The notes under the pieces were generated by a model. The model did no database searches and was not told where the DNA came from. It saw only the letters and a list, made by a program, of their open reading frames with translations. The position numbers and the translations under genes were made by a program. 21,616 nt of DNA from Chloroflexota bacterium (lineage in GTDB: Bacteria > Chloroflexota > Limnocylindria > Limnocylindrales > CSP1-4), in the NCBI GenBank assembly GCA_013696275.1, contig JACCYW010000476.1, positions 1 to 21,616 of the forward strand, written 5' to 3'. Every line of letters starts with the position of its first letter. The first letter of the stretch is position 1. Positions 14,368 through 21,616 of this stretch are shown here, in pieces.

Positions 14368-14410
14368 CGAATCTCCAAGGGGCTGAGCGGTGACACAGGA
14401 GCCTTACGCG

Positions 14411-17131
14411 ATGGCCGACGAGCAGATGTCCAAGGTCTACCAGCCCGCGGCGGTAGAGGCTCGCACCTATGAGCGCTGGCTGGCCGCCGATGTCTTCGCG
14501 CCGGACGGCGTCGGGGCGCGGAACGACCCCGCCAAGCCGCCATTCGTCATCATCCAACCGCCACCCAACGTGACCGGCGCCCTGCACCTCGGACAAGCGC
14601 TTACGGCTTCGCTGGAAGATGCGATGGTCCGTCGAGCGCGCATGCAGGGCCGACCGACACTCTGGTTGCCCGGCGTGGATCACGCATCCATCGCCGCCCA
14701 GGTCGTGCTCGACGGCATCATCGCGGCCGAGGGCGAGACGCGCCATTCGCTGGGGCGGGAGCGATACCTGGAGCGTATGTGGCGCTTCATGGACGAGACG
14801 CGCGACATCATCGGCCATCAGCATCGGCGGCTTGGTGCATCCGTCGACTGGGGCAGGCTTCGATTCACGATGGACGATGTCTCGGCGCGGGCGGTCCGGA
14901 CAAGCTTCAAGCAGCTCTATGACGACGGGTTGGCCTACCGTGGCGAGCGGCTCATCAACTGGTGTCCGGGTTGTCGCACCAGCCTGAGCGATCTGGAGGT
15001 CATCGCCACCCCGGAGACGGGCACGCTTTGGTCGATCCGCTATCACCTGCTGGACGACCGCGGCATACCGCTCCCGTCGGACACCATCACCGTGGCGACC
15101 ACCCGACCCGAGACGATCCTGGGCGATACCGCGGTGGCCGTCCACCCCGATGACGAGCGGTACCGGATGCTCGTCGGTCGGCGGGTACTGATCCCGTTAG
15201 TGGACCGCATCGTGCCCGTCATCGCGGACACGATGGTCGAGCGCGACTTCGGGACGGGCGCGGTCAAGGTCACGCCAGCCCACGATCAGGCCGACCTCGA
15301 GACGGCCGAACGGCATGACCTGCCGATGGTCGAGGTCATGGACGACGACGCCCGTATCAACGAGAACGGCGGTCCGTATCGCGGCCTCACCCGCGAGGAG
15401 GCACGGACGCGCATCGTGGCTGACCTGGAAAAGGCGGGTGACCTGGTGGAGGCTCGGCCGCACTCGATGGTCATCGGACGGTGCCAACGCTCGGACGACA
15501 TCGCCGAACCGCGGCTCAAGACGCAATGGTTCGTCAGGACCCAGCCGATGGCGGCGCTGGCGATGGAGGCGGTCCGCCAGGGTCGGACCAGGATCGTCCC
15601 GCAGCGCCTCGAGAAGGTCTTCTTCGACTGGATGGAGAACATCCGCGACTGGAACATAAGCCGGCAGCTGTGGTGGGGCCATCGCATCCCGGCCTGGTAC
15701 TGCCCGGACGGGCATGTGACGGTGACCGATGTGGCCGAGGGACCGAGCGCCTGCGGCACATGCGGCCGTCCGTCGGCGGAGCTCGAACAGGACGAGGACA
15801 TATTCGATACCTGGTTCTCCAGCGGGCTGTGGCCCTTCTCCACCCTGGGCTGGCCCGAGGCCACGGAGGACCTCCGGCGCTACTACCCCGGGACGGTCAT
15901 GGAGACGGGCTACGACATCCTTTTCTTCTGGGTCGCCCGGATGATGATGCTGGGCGAGTGGCTGATGGCCAGGGAGCCGTTCAGCGTCGTCTACCTGCAC
16001 GGCATGGTGCGTGACCCGTACGGCGCCAAGATGTCGAAGAGCCGGCGCAACGTGGTCGATCCCCTCAGCGTCGTTGACGAGGTCGGTGCTGACGCACTGA
16101 GGCTGGCGCTCATCGGTTCGACCGCTCCCGGTGCGGACCAGCGACTCGTGCGCAGCCAGCTGGACGGCGCTCGGAACTTCGGCAACAAGCTGTGGAATGC
16201 CGCCCGGTTCGTGGTCGGCGCGCGTCCGTCTGCGGTCGATCGAGAGGATCGCCTCGAATTACCCGCGCCGGCCGAGCTGGGACCGGCCGACCGGTGGATC
16301 CTCCACCGTTGCGCGCTGACCGTGGCGGCGGCTGACCGTGCCTACGACGCATTCCTCTTCGGTGAGGCAGCGCGAACGCTCCATGACGACATCCGCACCG
16401 ACTTCTGTGACTGGTACTTGGAGATCGCCAAGGTGCAGTTGCGGTCAGGCGACGCCGTCCAGCAGCGCTCGACCTGGCAGGTCCTGGCCTATGTGCTCGA
16501 TCGCTATCTGCGCCGGCTCCATCCGATCATGCCCCACATCACCGAGGAGTCGTGGGCTCGGTTGCCCCACGAGCATGGCGACTGGGAGCTGCTCATCATC
16601 TCGCCATGGCGCGACACCGGAGCCGCCGAGCGACGGGTCGACGAGTCCGAGGCAGCCGGCGTGGCTGCGCTCATCGACCTCATCAGCGGCATCCGTAACG
16701 CCCGTGCCGAAGCAGGCATCGAACCGGCCGTCCGGTTGCCGGCCATCCTGCGGCTTAGCGATCCAGGAGCCAGGGCCGCGTACCGCCCGCTGGCGGCCGC
16801 TGTCGGACACCTAGCCCGAGTCGATGTCACCCTCGTCGACGACCAGACCGAGCTCGATGTCATGGCCGGCGGGCTGACCGTCATCACGCCGGCCGGCGAA
16901 GCTCGCATCGCGCGTGGCGCGGCCGACGTGGAGCGCGAACTCGAGCGCCTGGCTCGTGATCTGGCAAGTGCCCAGAAGCGACTTGCGGAGGTGCGCGCGC
17001 GGCTGGCCGACGAACGATTCCTGGCACGCGCTCCAGCCGCCGTCATCGACGGGACGCGCACTTCTGCGCTGCAGCTCCAGGAGCGCGTCGAGCGCCTCAC
17101 GGACCGCCTCACGGACGTTCCCTCCAGCTGA
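14411..17131 (+). CDS. valS: Valine--tRNA ligase, 906 aa
   Basis: Class I aminoacyl-tRNA synthetase that charges tRNA-Val. N-terminus SKVYQPAAVEARTYERW; PPPNVTGALHLGQAL (class I HxGH signature at 59-62, here HLGQ, with Gln for the second His); LPGVDHASIAAQ; NWCPGCRT; CP1 editing-domain motif ATTRPETILGDTAVAVHP; a CPDG...CGTCG zinc-like knuckle; DTWFSSGLWP; and KMSKS (540-544). An anticodon-binding domain follows. The ValRS-specific C-terminal coiled coil is present (VERELERLARDLASAQKRL...ERFLARAP). Length is normal. ATG 14411 has AGGAG 9 bases upstream; GTG 14390 with AAGGGG 7 bases upstream is an equal alternative. Expression is probably controlled by the T-box leader. Confidence 0.97.
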   Translation: MADEQMSKVYQPAAVEARTYERWLAADVFAPDGVGARNDPAKPPFVIIQPPPNVTGALHLGQALTASLEDAMVRRARMQGRPTLWLPGVDHASIAAQVVLDGIIAAEGETRHSLGRERYLERMWRFMDETRDIIGHQHRRLGASVDWGRLRFTMDDVSARAVRTSFKQLYDDGLAYRGERLINWCPGCRTSLSDLEVIATPETGTLWSIRYHLLDDRGIPLPSDTITVATTRPETILGDTAVAVHPDDERYRMLVGRRVLIPLVDRIVPVIADTMVERDFGTGAVKVTPAHDQADLETAERHDLPMVEVMDDDARINENGGPYRGLTREEARTRIVADLEKAGDLVEARPHSMVIGRCQRSDDIAEPRLKTQWFVRTQPMAALAMEAVRQGRTRIVPQRLEKVFFDWMENIRDWNISRQLWWGHRIPAWYCPDGHVTVTDVAEGPSACGTCGRPSAELEQDEDIFDTWFSSGLWPFSTLGWPEATEDLRRYYPGTVMETGYDILFFWVARMMMLGEWLMAREPFSVVYLHGMVRDPYGAKMSKSRRNVVDPLSVVDEVGADALRLALIGSTAPGADQRLVRSQLDGARNFGNKLWNAARFVVGARPSAVDREDRLELPAPAELGPADRWILHRCALTVAAADRAYDAFLFGEAARTLHDDIRTDFCDWYLEIAKVQLRSGDAVQQRSTWQVLAYVLDRYLRRLHPIMPHITEESWARLPHEHGDWELLIISPWRDTGAAERRVDESEAAGVAALIDLISGIRNARAEAGIEPAVRLPAILRLSDPGARAAYRPLAAAVGHLARVDVTLVDDQTELDVMAGGLTVITPAGEARIARGAADVERELERLARDLASAQKRLAEVRARLADERFLARAPAAVIDGTRTSALQLQERVERLTDRLTDVPSS

Positions 17132-17133
17132 CC

Positions 17134-18354
17134 TTGTCATCGCTTCCGGCCCTCGACCGGAACGGCCGGCTGATACTGGCGGCCAAGGGTGTCCGCGCCT
17201 TCGGGGCCGGATTGGCCGCCATCTCGCTCGGTGTCTACCTCTCGGAGCTCGGCATCGAAGGCGTGCTTCTGGGGACCATCCTGACCAGCGCGCTGCTTGG
17301 GACGATGATCCTGACGGGCGTCGTGGCCATCCTCGGTGACCGCATCGGTCGGCGCCGCCTGTTGATCGCGGGCGGCCTGCTCATGGGCTTGGCCTTGTTC
17401 ATCCCGGTCGCGGCGGCCGATCCGGTCGTCCTGCTGTTGGTCGGTCTCTCGGGCGTCCTCTCGGTCACCGCCAATGAGTCGACCGGCATCGCCAGCCTCG
17501 ACCAGGCCGCCCTTCCGCAGACGACGAGTGCGAGGGAGCGTACGTCAGCGTTCGCTTGGTACAACGTGGTAGCGGCCGCTTCAGCAGCAGCCGGAGCACT
17601 GATGGTCGGACCGGCCGCCGCGCTTGGTGCCGGTCTGGGGGCGGCGGGCGCGCAGAGACACGCCGTCGCATTCATCGCGTTCGCGCTGTGCGGAGCCATC
17701 GCCGCGCGCCTTTCAGCAGCGATGGACGAACGCATCGATGCTGTTCGCCGTCCGGCTGGGGTCCGGTCGGTGGGCGGTTCGTCGCGCCGGACCATCATCC
17801 GTTTGGGTGCCCTGTTCGGTCTCGACTCCTTCGCGACCGGTCTGTGCGTCCAGAGCTTCCTGGCCTTCTGGTTCGCTACCAGATGGGGCTTGGGGACGGC
17901 TGCCATCGGCCTCCTGTTCGCGGCCGGTCAGGTCCTGGCGGCGGCGTCCTTTCCCGTGGCCGCCCAGGTGGCGAGGCGCATCGGACTGGTCCGGACCATG
18001 GTCTTCACCCATATCCCGTCCAGCATCTTCCTCATCATGGTGGCGTTCGCCCCCAGCGCCGTCCTCGCCGCGACCTTCTTGCTGGTCCGGGCTTCGTTGG
18101 CTCAGATGGACGTCCCGGCGCGGCAGTCGTACACCATGGCCGTGGTCGACCCGATGGACAGGACCGCCGCCGCGGCGGCCACCAACCTGGCCAAGAGTGC
18201 CGCCCAGACGGCGGGCCCGATCGTCGCCGCTACGCTGCTCCTGCCTTTCGGGCTGGGCGTGCCGCTGGTGGCCTGCGGAGTCCTCAAGATCGCCTATGAC
18301 GTGCTGCTGTACGCGGGCTTCCATGGCCGGGTCCCGCCCGAGGAAACCGCGTGA
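17134..18354 (+). CDS. MFS transporter, 406 aa
   Basis: Inner-membrane secondary transporter with about 11-12 hydrophobic helices. The motif-A-like loop between helices 2 and 3 is GDRIGRRRLLIAGG (about 69-82), typical of the major facilitator superfamily. A charged central loop (AAMDERIDAVRRPAGVRS) separates the two halves. The second half carries AAQVARRIGLVRTMVF and RASLAQMDVPARQSYTMAVV. The substrate cannot be named; a drug or metabolite exporter is likely. The TTG start lies two bases after the valS stop with no clear Shine-Dalgarno sequence, so translation may depend on ribosomes finishing valS. The 3' end is followed closely by the zinc-ribbon gene. Confidence 0.88.
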   Translation: MSSLPALDRNGRLILAAKGVRAFGAGLAAISLGVYLSELGIEGVLLGTILTSALLGTMILTGVVAILGDRIGRRRLLIAGGLLMGLALFIPVAAADPVVLLLVGLSGVLSVTANESTGIASLDQAALPQTTSARERTSAFAWYNVVAAASAAAGALMVGPAAALGAGLGAAGAQRHAVAFIAFALCGAIAARLSAAMDERIDAVRRPAGVRSVGGSSRRTIIRLGALFGLDSFATGLCVQSFLAFWFATRWGLGTAAIGLLFAAGQVLAAASFPVAAQVARRIGLVRTMVFTHIPSSIFLIMVAFAPSAVLAATFLLVRASLAQMDVPARQSYTMAVVDPMDRTAAAAATNLAKSAAQTAGPIVAATLLLPFGLGVPLVACGVLKIAYDVLLYAGFHGRVPPEETA

Positions 18355-18359
18355 CGCGG

Positions 18360-18365
18360 TACGAT
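18360..18365 (+). promoter_or_regulatory. Possible -10 element TACGAT upstream of the zinc-ribbon protein gene
   Basis: TACGAT lies 42 bases before the GTG at 18408 and just after the MFS stop. The same hexamer stands before groEL. No -35 is evident. Confidence 0.3.
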
Positions 18366-18407
18366 GCGAGGCAGGGGGATCACCAGTCGGCAACACGAGG
18401 TCTAGCC

Positions 18408-19145
18408 GTGCCCTTGGAGTTCCTGAGGCGACGTGGGGAGAAGTCGACCACCGAGAGTCGGGTGCCCGTCCTCATGTCGGAGGATATCGAAGCCGAGGAG
18501 CACGAGCTCAAGCTGACCTACCGGGCCAAGACCAGCAACGGCGTGCGCATGACGGCTGGCCCCAATGCGATGGCCGAACTACCGCACATCCTGGCCGGGA
18601 TGGCCAAGTCGGATGTCGATGTCATCGACCCGCTGGCGCAGGAGTTCGCGGACGCTGCCCCGCTCATCCTCAAGCCGCCCCAGGCCCAGCAGTGGATCGA
18701 CGCCAACCGAGGCCGCAGCCCAGTGGCTCGTCATGCGTTGGTGGTCCTCGAGTCGGTCGACGCGGTGGATCCCGCCTTCGAAACGCTGGCCCTGACCCTC
18801 CTCGCTGGCGAGACCGATACGTCCGGGTATCCGGAATTCGACGCCATCGTGGGCGGCGTGGCATCGCACTGGGATGAGGCCAGTGGCGACATCGTGGTGC
18901 GAGCGATCGTCGGCTGGGGCGGCAAGGGTGTCCGGGGCGACACCGATCGCAGCGCACAGCGCATCATGGCGGGTCTGCTCGCCAACATCGTCGCCAGCCA
19001 GTACACGGTCGGTCTCACACCGGTCGAGCGGCCGATGCCTCGATCCGGGCAAGGCGGTCTGGTGTGCGCCCATTGCGGCTTCGCGTCGGCCCACGAGCGG
19101 GCTTTCTACTGCCCGAAATGCGGCATGCGAATGCTGCGCGGCTGA
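18408..19145 (+). CDS. Unrecognised protein with a C-terminal zinc ribbon, 245 aa
   Basis: Soluble protein without membrane helices. After a basic N-terminus (PLEFLRRRGEKS) it contains a mixed alpha/beta region with no family I can name (LKLTYRAKTSNGVRMTAGPN, LILKPPQAQQWIDANRG, IVVRAIVGWGGKGVRGD, QRIMAGLLANIVASQYTVGL). It ends in a zinc ribbon with Cys220, Cys223, Cys235 and Cys238 (CAHCGFASAHERAFYCPKCG). GTG 18408 is chosen because ACGAGG lies 7 bases upstream and MPLEFLRRRG is a natural-looking start. GTG 18351, overlapping the MFS stop with GAGGA six bases before it, is an alternative that adds 19 residues. Its position before an FmdB-type zinc-ribbon gene may be meaningful. Confidence 0.75.
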   Translation: MPLEFLRRRGEKSTTESRVPVLMSEDIEAEEHELKLTYRAKTSNGVRMTAGPNAMAELPHILAGMAKSDVDVIDPLAQEFADAAPLILKPPQAQQWIDANRGRSPVARHALVVLESVDAVDPAFETLALTLLAGETDTSGYPEFDAIVGGVASHWDEASGDIVVRAIVGWGGKGVRGDTDRSAQRIMAGLLANIVASQYTVGLTPVERPMPRSGQGGLVCAHCGFASAHERAFYCPKCGMRMLRG

Positions 19146-19173
19146 GTACCATCCAGTCGAGCTGCCGGATCTG

Positions 19174-19686
19174 ATGCCTGTCTACGAATACGTCTGCGTG
19201 GCATGCGGCAGCGCCGTGGAGGTCATCCACGGCATCAACGTGTCGGGCCCCACCGTGTGCACCATCTGTGGCGGGCGGATGCGCAAGGCGCTCTCCGCCC
19301 CGGCGATAGTCTTCCGCGGCTCCGGTTGGGCCAAGAAGGACGCCCGTGTGGCAGCCGCCTCACGCTCGTCCAGAGCCGATGCTCCTTCGGACGGCAGCGA
19401 CACGGGAGCGGCCTCGGGCGGCTCCGACGGCGGCGCCGACAAGGAGGCCGGCAGCGCCGACAAGGAAGGCGGAAGTGCCGACAAGCAAGAGGGCTCCCGT
19501 AAACGGGAGAGCGATGGCGGAGACAAGGAGGCTGGCCGCAGGGATCGCCAGAGCAGCCAGCGGGACGACGCGCATCCACCATCCTCTTCCGGGCGGGAGG
19601 CGACCGACGGTCCCCGGCGCCGTCCTGCCAAGGACGCGCCAGATACACCTGCGGCGAAGAAGACGCCCGCCCCGACCGACGACTGA
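19174..19686 (+). CDS. FmdB-family zinc-ribbon protein with a long disordered tail, 170 aa
   Basis: The first 50 residues are a typical FmdB/CxxC_CxxC_SSSS regulatory zinc ribbon: MPVYEYVCVACGS (Cys8, Cys11), TVCTICGGRMRKALS (Cys29, Cys32), and then the closing strand APAIVFRGSGWAKKD. The family usually ends a little after this. Here about 110 more residues follow, rich in Ser, Gly, Asp, Lys and Arg. They include three ADKExGS repeats (about 88-108) and a Pro/Lys-rich end, which look disordered and possibly nucleic-acid binding. FmdB members are poorly understood and were first noted near formamidase genes. A TACCAT hexamer at 19146-19151 could be its -10. The next gene starts one base after the stop. 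Confidence 0.85.
   Translation: MPVYEYVCVACGSAVEVIHGINVSGPTVCTICGGRMRKALSAPAIVFRGSGWAKKDARVAAASRSSRADAPSDGSDTGAASGGSDGGADKEAGSADKEGGSADKQEGSRKRESDGGDKEAGRRDRQSSQRDDAHPPSSSGREATDGPRRRPAKDAPDTPAAKKTPAPTDD
19435..19497 (+). repeat. 21-base tandem repeat, three imperfect copies inside the fmdB-like gene
   Basis: Units at 19435-19455, 19456-19476 and 19477-19497 each begin GCCGACAAG and encode ADKEAGS-, ADKEGGS- and ADKQEGS-type heptads. They are immediately followed by an inverted repeat CTCCCG-TAAA-CGGGAG at 19494-19509 (overlapping the last unit). Confidence 0.8.
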
Positions 19687-19687
19687 C

Positions 19688-19930
19688 GTGCCCCGGGCTC
19701 CTTCTGACTGGATCAGCCTCGCCGAGGCGGCCAGCATCCTCGCCCAGGCCAACGTGTCGGTGAGCCGGAGCACGCTCGGACGATGGGTGGCGGCGGGCCG
19801 CTTGCAAAGCATCCGACCGGGTCGCCGCATCTACGTCCGGCGCGGTCAGGTTCGCGCCATGCTCAAGCCGGCCCGCCGCTCCGTGTCCGCCGAGAGGCTG
19901 CAGGGCACCTTCTTCGACGATCAGCCCTGA
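19688..19930 (+). CDS. Excisionase/MerR-like helix-turn-helix DNA-binding protein, 80 aa
   Basis: Small winged-helix-type protein. SDWISLAEAASIL (6-18) is the typical first helix of HTH_17/excisionase domains; VSRSTLGRWVAAGRL is the turn and recognition helix; SIRPGRRIYVRRGQV is the wing; and ending RAMLKPAR is basic. It is expected to bind DNA as a small regulator. Despite the name, no integrase or phage gene is nearby, and similar proteins are often chromosomal regulators. The GTG at 19688 begins one base after the fmdB-like stop with no Shine-Dalgarno sequence, so the two are probably coupled. The frame is open upstream through the fmdB gene, so the start depends on this argument. Confidence 0.7.
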   Translation: MPRAPSDWISLAEAASILAQANVSVSRSTLGRWVAAGRLQSIRPGRRIYVRRGQVRAMLKPARRSVSAERLQGTFFDDQP

Positions 19931-19949
19931 TGGTCCGAGTGCCAGAAGC

Positions 19950-20885
19950 ATGACGGCCGACATGGACGGGCCGGAACCGGCCATGGCACACGGCCGCCGC
20001 GGCCTTTCGGTCCGTGAGCGGCTGGGCGTGCTCAAACGGCGGGTGCTGCGCATCGGTGCCGTGCGCGAGCTGCTGTCGGTGATGACGACCGTCGGGGATG
20101 CCAGCGGCGACCTCCTGGCGGCTGGGCTGGCTTTCAACGCGCTGTTCGCCATCATCCCGGCGATGCTGTTCGTGGTCGGCCTGCTTGGCTTCTTCATCGC
20201 CGATCCGGCCGAGGCACAGAGGCTGGTCGAGTCGTTCGTCTCGCGTGTGCCAGCCCTGGCCGACCTTGCCGACACCGTGCTCGGTCAACTCGTCGCTGGT
20301 CGGGGGGCGTTCTCGGTGGTCGGCATCCTGGGTTTCGCATGGGGTGCCAGCGGGTTCTACGGCGCGCTCGACGAGGCGATGCGTCGGATCTTCCCCGGCA
20401 GCGCGCCGCGCGGCGTGGTCGAGCAGCGCATCAGGGGTGTCATCGCGGTCATGGCTCTGGTGGGCGCCGCGCTGGCCGCTGTCCTCGCCACCAGCGTGGT
20501 GTCGTTGCTGGACGCCGTCCTACTGCTGCCAGCCGGCTTCGAGGCGGTCCAGGTCCTGGGCTTGCTCGTCACCATCGCGCTGTTCGTGGCGGTGGTCCTG
20601 CTCACTTTACTGCTCGTGCCGAGGACCAGCCCGGGGCTCGCCGCAGCTTGGTTGCCCGCCCTTTTCGCGGGCATCGGCATCGGCCTGCTGACGACGCTGT
20701 TCAGCGTCCTGGCGCCCTTCCTGGTGGGACAGTTGTCGGGTCTCGGTCTCCTGGCCACCGTCTTCGGTGCGCTTGTCTGGCTCCGACTGGTATTCGTGGT
20801 GCTGATCTACGGTGCCGCGTGGTCTCGAGTCCGCCGTGACCGCTCGAGGCGCATCGCCGAAGCTCCCAGCCTCGACACCACCTGA
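19950..20885 (+). CDS. YihY/virulence factor BrkB family membrane protein, 311 aa
   Basis: Inner-membrane protein with about six helices. Family hallmarks are visible: an amphipathic start (LGVLKRRVLRIGAVRELL), the polar AAGLAFNALFAIIPAMLFVV helix (AFNxLxAIIP being the BrkB signature), LGFAWGASGFYGALDEAMRR (about 128-148) with IFPGSAPRG after it, and four further helices ending IYGAAWSRVRRDRSR. The role of the family is unsettled; transport or envelope functions have been suggested. Older annotations as ribonuclease BN are wrong for this family. ATG 19950 has no clear Shine-Dalgarno sequence. The gene is convergent with the coiled-coil gene downstream. Confidence 0.88.
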   Translation: MTADMDGPEPAMAHGRRGLSVRERLGVLKRRVLRIGAVRELLSVMTTVGDASGDLLAAGLAFNALFAIIPAMLFVVGLLGFFIADPAEAQRLVESFVSRVPALADLADTVLGQLVAGRGAFSVVGILGFAWGASGFYGALDEAMRRIFPGSAPRGVVEQRIRGVIAVMALVGAALAAVLATSVVSLLDAVLLLPAGFEAVQVLGLLVTIALFVAVVLLTLLLVPRTSPGLAAAWLPALFAGIGIGLLTTLFSVLAPFLVGQLSGLGLLATVFGALVWLRLVFVVLIYGAAWSRVRRDRSRRIAEAPSLDTT

Positions 20886-20953
20886 ACGCGGGCGTCAGAG
20901 GCGGACCGGGCGAAGGGAGGATCGCCTGGATGGGGGCGACCACAGGCCCACCG

Positions 20954-20970
20954 CCGCCAGTCCCTGGCGG
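20954..20970. terminator. Possible bidirectional hairpin between convergent genes
   Basis: CCGCCAG (20954-20960) pairs with CTGGCGG (20964-20970) around a TCC loop, in the 92-base gap between the two convergent genes. No T tract follows on either strand, so intrinsic termination is uncertain. Confidence 0.4.
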
Positions 20971-20977
20971 GGCCGGA

Positions 20978-21616
20978 TCAGGCCTGCCGAGTACCGCATC
21001 GGCGGCAGAACTGAGCGGCCGCCGACAGGGGCAGCGCGCAGTGGGCACAGGGACGGACGCCCGATGGCGGTCGGGCCGCACCTCCGCCCGACTGGTTGAA
21101 GATGCGGCTGACCATGGATGGGCCAGGGGTCGCCGTTGGCTGGAGCCCGATGGTGCCTCGGACGGCGGGCAGAGGGACCCCGATCGCCCCGTCATCGACG
21201 ATGGCGGGTGGCGGAGCAGCTCGCTGGTAGACGGCGCCGAGTGGTGGCCAGACCGGCGGTTCGTCACCAACTTTGGCCGGGTTGGCGGCCGCGTCGGGCA
21301 CCGTGATGGTCCAGGGCGCCGTGAGCGGTCCCTGGGGTGAATGCTCGACCGGGCCCGCCTCGATCTTTCGCGAGGGCGTGGCGGCAACGCCGTCGGGGTG
21401 GGACGGGTACCGGACCAGGCCGGACCGATCCTCGGTCTCTTCGGCCGCCACGCGTTGCCGCTCGGCTTCCAGGCGCTCGGTCTCCAGCCGCTGCCGCTCC
21501 GCCTCCAGCCGCTGGGCTTCGATGCGACGCCGTTCAGCCGCCAGTCGCTCCGTCTCGAGCTCTTCCGCGTGGATCCGTCGCGCCTCCAAACGATCGACCT
21601 CCAGGCGGGCGGCTTC
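20978..21616 (-). CDS. Coiled-coil plus C-terminal zinc-ribbon protein (partial, 5' end outside window)
   Basis: The frame is open from the window edge, giving 212 visible residues. The first about 55 form a highly charged helix with Arg/Glu-Leu repeats (RLEAERQR, LETERLEAERQR), which should form a coiled coil. A Pro/Ala-rich, probably disordered linker with hydrophobic patches follows (TAPWTITVPDAAANPAKV, PPVWPPLGAVYQRAAPP). The C-terminus is a zinc ribbon with Cys190, Cys193, Cys204 and Cys207 (CAHCALPLSAAAQFCRRCG). A TTG at 21589 could be read as a start, but the coiled-coil pattern already runs upstream (EAARLEVDRLEARR), so the gene very likely begins outside the window. Function is unknown. 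Confidence 0.75.
   Translation of the reverse strand, partial: EAARLEVDRLEARRIHAEELETERLAAERRRIEAQRLEAERQRLETERLEAERQRVAAEETEDRSGLVRYPSHPDGVAATPSRKIEAGPVEHSPQGPLTAPWTITVPDAAANPAKVGDEPPVWPPLGAVYQRAAPPPAIVDDGAIGVPLPAVRGTIGLQPTATPGPSMVSRIFNQSGGGAARPPSGVRPCAHCALPLSAAAQFCRRCGTRQA

Larger units (their letters stand above)
14120..14389 (+). promoter_or_regulatory. T-box riboswitch leader of valS (specifier GTC, valine)
   Basis: Stem I base CGTG (14134-14137) pairs with CACG (14217-14220). Next is an internal loop with AGTA (14141-14144) on one side and the specifier GTC (14213-14215, followed by G) on the other. Helix GCGGTC (14145-14150) pairs with GACCGC (14203-14208). A CAGAGA AG-bulge follows (14163-14168), then distal helix CCGGGG (14169-14174) with CCCCGG (14189-14194) around a 14-base loop. 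A Stem III-like hairpin spans 14262-14310. The T-box AGGTGGTACCACG (14322-14334) offers TGGT to pair with the ACCA end of tRNA-Val. GTC is a valine codon, matching the downstream gene. Uncharged tRNA-Val should stabilise the antiterminator and switch valS on. Confidence 0.9.

Noticed and set aside
14370..14395. Translational (Shine-Dalgarno sequestering) T-box design
   Set aside because: The AAGGGG at 14377-14382 lies outside the terminator hairpin and no antisequestrator pairs with it, so transcriptional attenuation is the better reading.
19688..19930. Excisionase-like gene as evidence of a prophage or integrated element
   Set aside because: There is no integrase, attachment repeat or phage structural gene nearby. 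The HTH_17 fold is common in chromosomal regulators, and the holin-like gene at 6449 belongs to a chromosomal family.

Overview
The window is GC-rich chromosomal DNA with short intergenic gaps, many GTG/TTG starts and a strongly G/C-ending codon preference. Gene content is housekeeping (groEL, tig-clpP-clpX, valS, tRNA-Leu). The GroEL C-terminus (PPGGDMDY instead of a GGM tail), a T-box leader before valS, a NEW3-domain/ABC-2 exporter cluster and the absence of outer-membrane genes suggest a Chloroflexota-like, possibly soil or freshwater, bacterium. This assignment is inference; no rRNA is present. I see no CRISPR array, insertion sequence or prophage.

Layout. 1-178 (-): 5' part of a cinA-like gene, divergent from groEL (260-1897). 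2101-5424: a three-gene operon of NEW3-domain surface protein, ABC ATPase and ABC-2 permease. 5542-6183: unrecognised protein behind the best -35/-10 promoter in the window. 6449-8076: a holin-X-like multi-spanning membrane protein and a DUF3618-like partner, overlapping. 8108-8192: tRNA-Leu(UAG). 8236-8952 (-): DUF2993/LmeA-like lipoprotein-type protein. 9111-12769: trigger factor, ClpP and ClpX, the classical protein-quality-control cluster. 12766-13085 (-): a decayed HTH/nuclease-like gene. 13286-14071 (-): dienelactone-hydrolase-family enzyme. 14114-14389: a valine T-box leader, followed by valS. 17134-20885: MFS transporter, zinc-ribbon protein, FmdB-family zinc-ribbon protein, excisionase-like HTH protein and YihY/BrkB membrane protein. 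20978-21616 (-): coiled-coil plus zinc-ribbon protein running off the window.

How it fits together. Three chaperone/protease genes (tig, clpP, clpX) are adjacent and groEL is about 7 kb away. The ABC cluster is tightly overlapped and probably acts as one export or envelope complex. The valS leader contains a complete set of T-box elements (AGTA, GTC specifier, AG bulge, T-box bulge, competing antiterminator and terminator), so valS is most likely induced by uncharged tRNA-Val. Several promoters share the -10 sequence TAGACTC and lie so close to the start codon that the mRNAs may be leaderless. The tig gene appears to have a seven-codon leaderless mini-ORF overlapping its TTG start.
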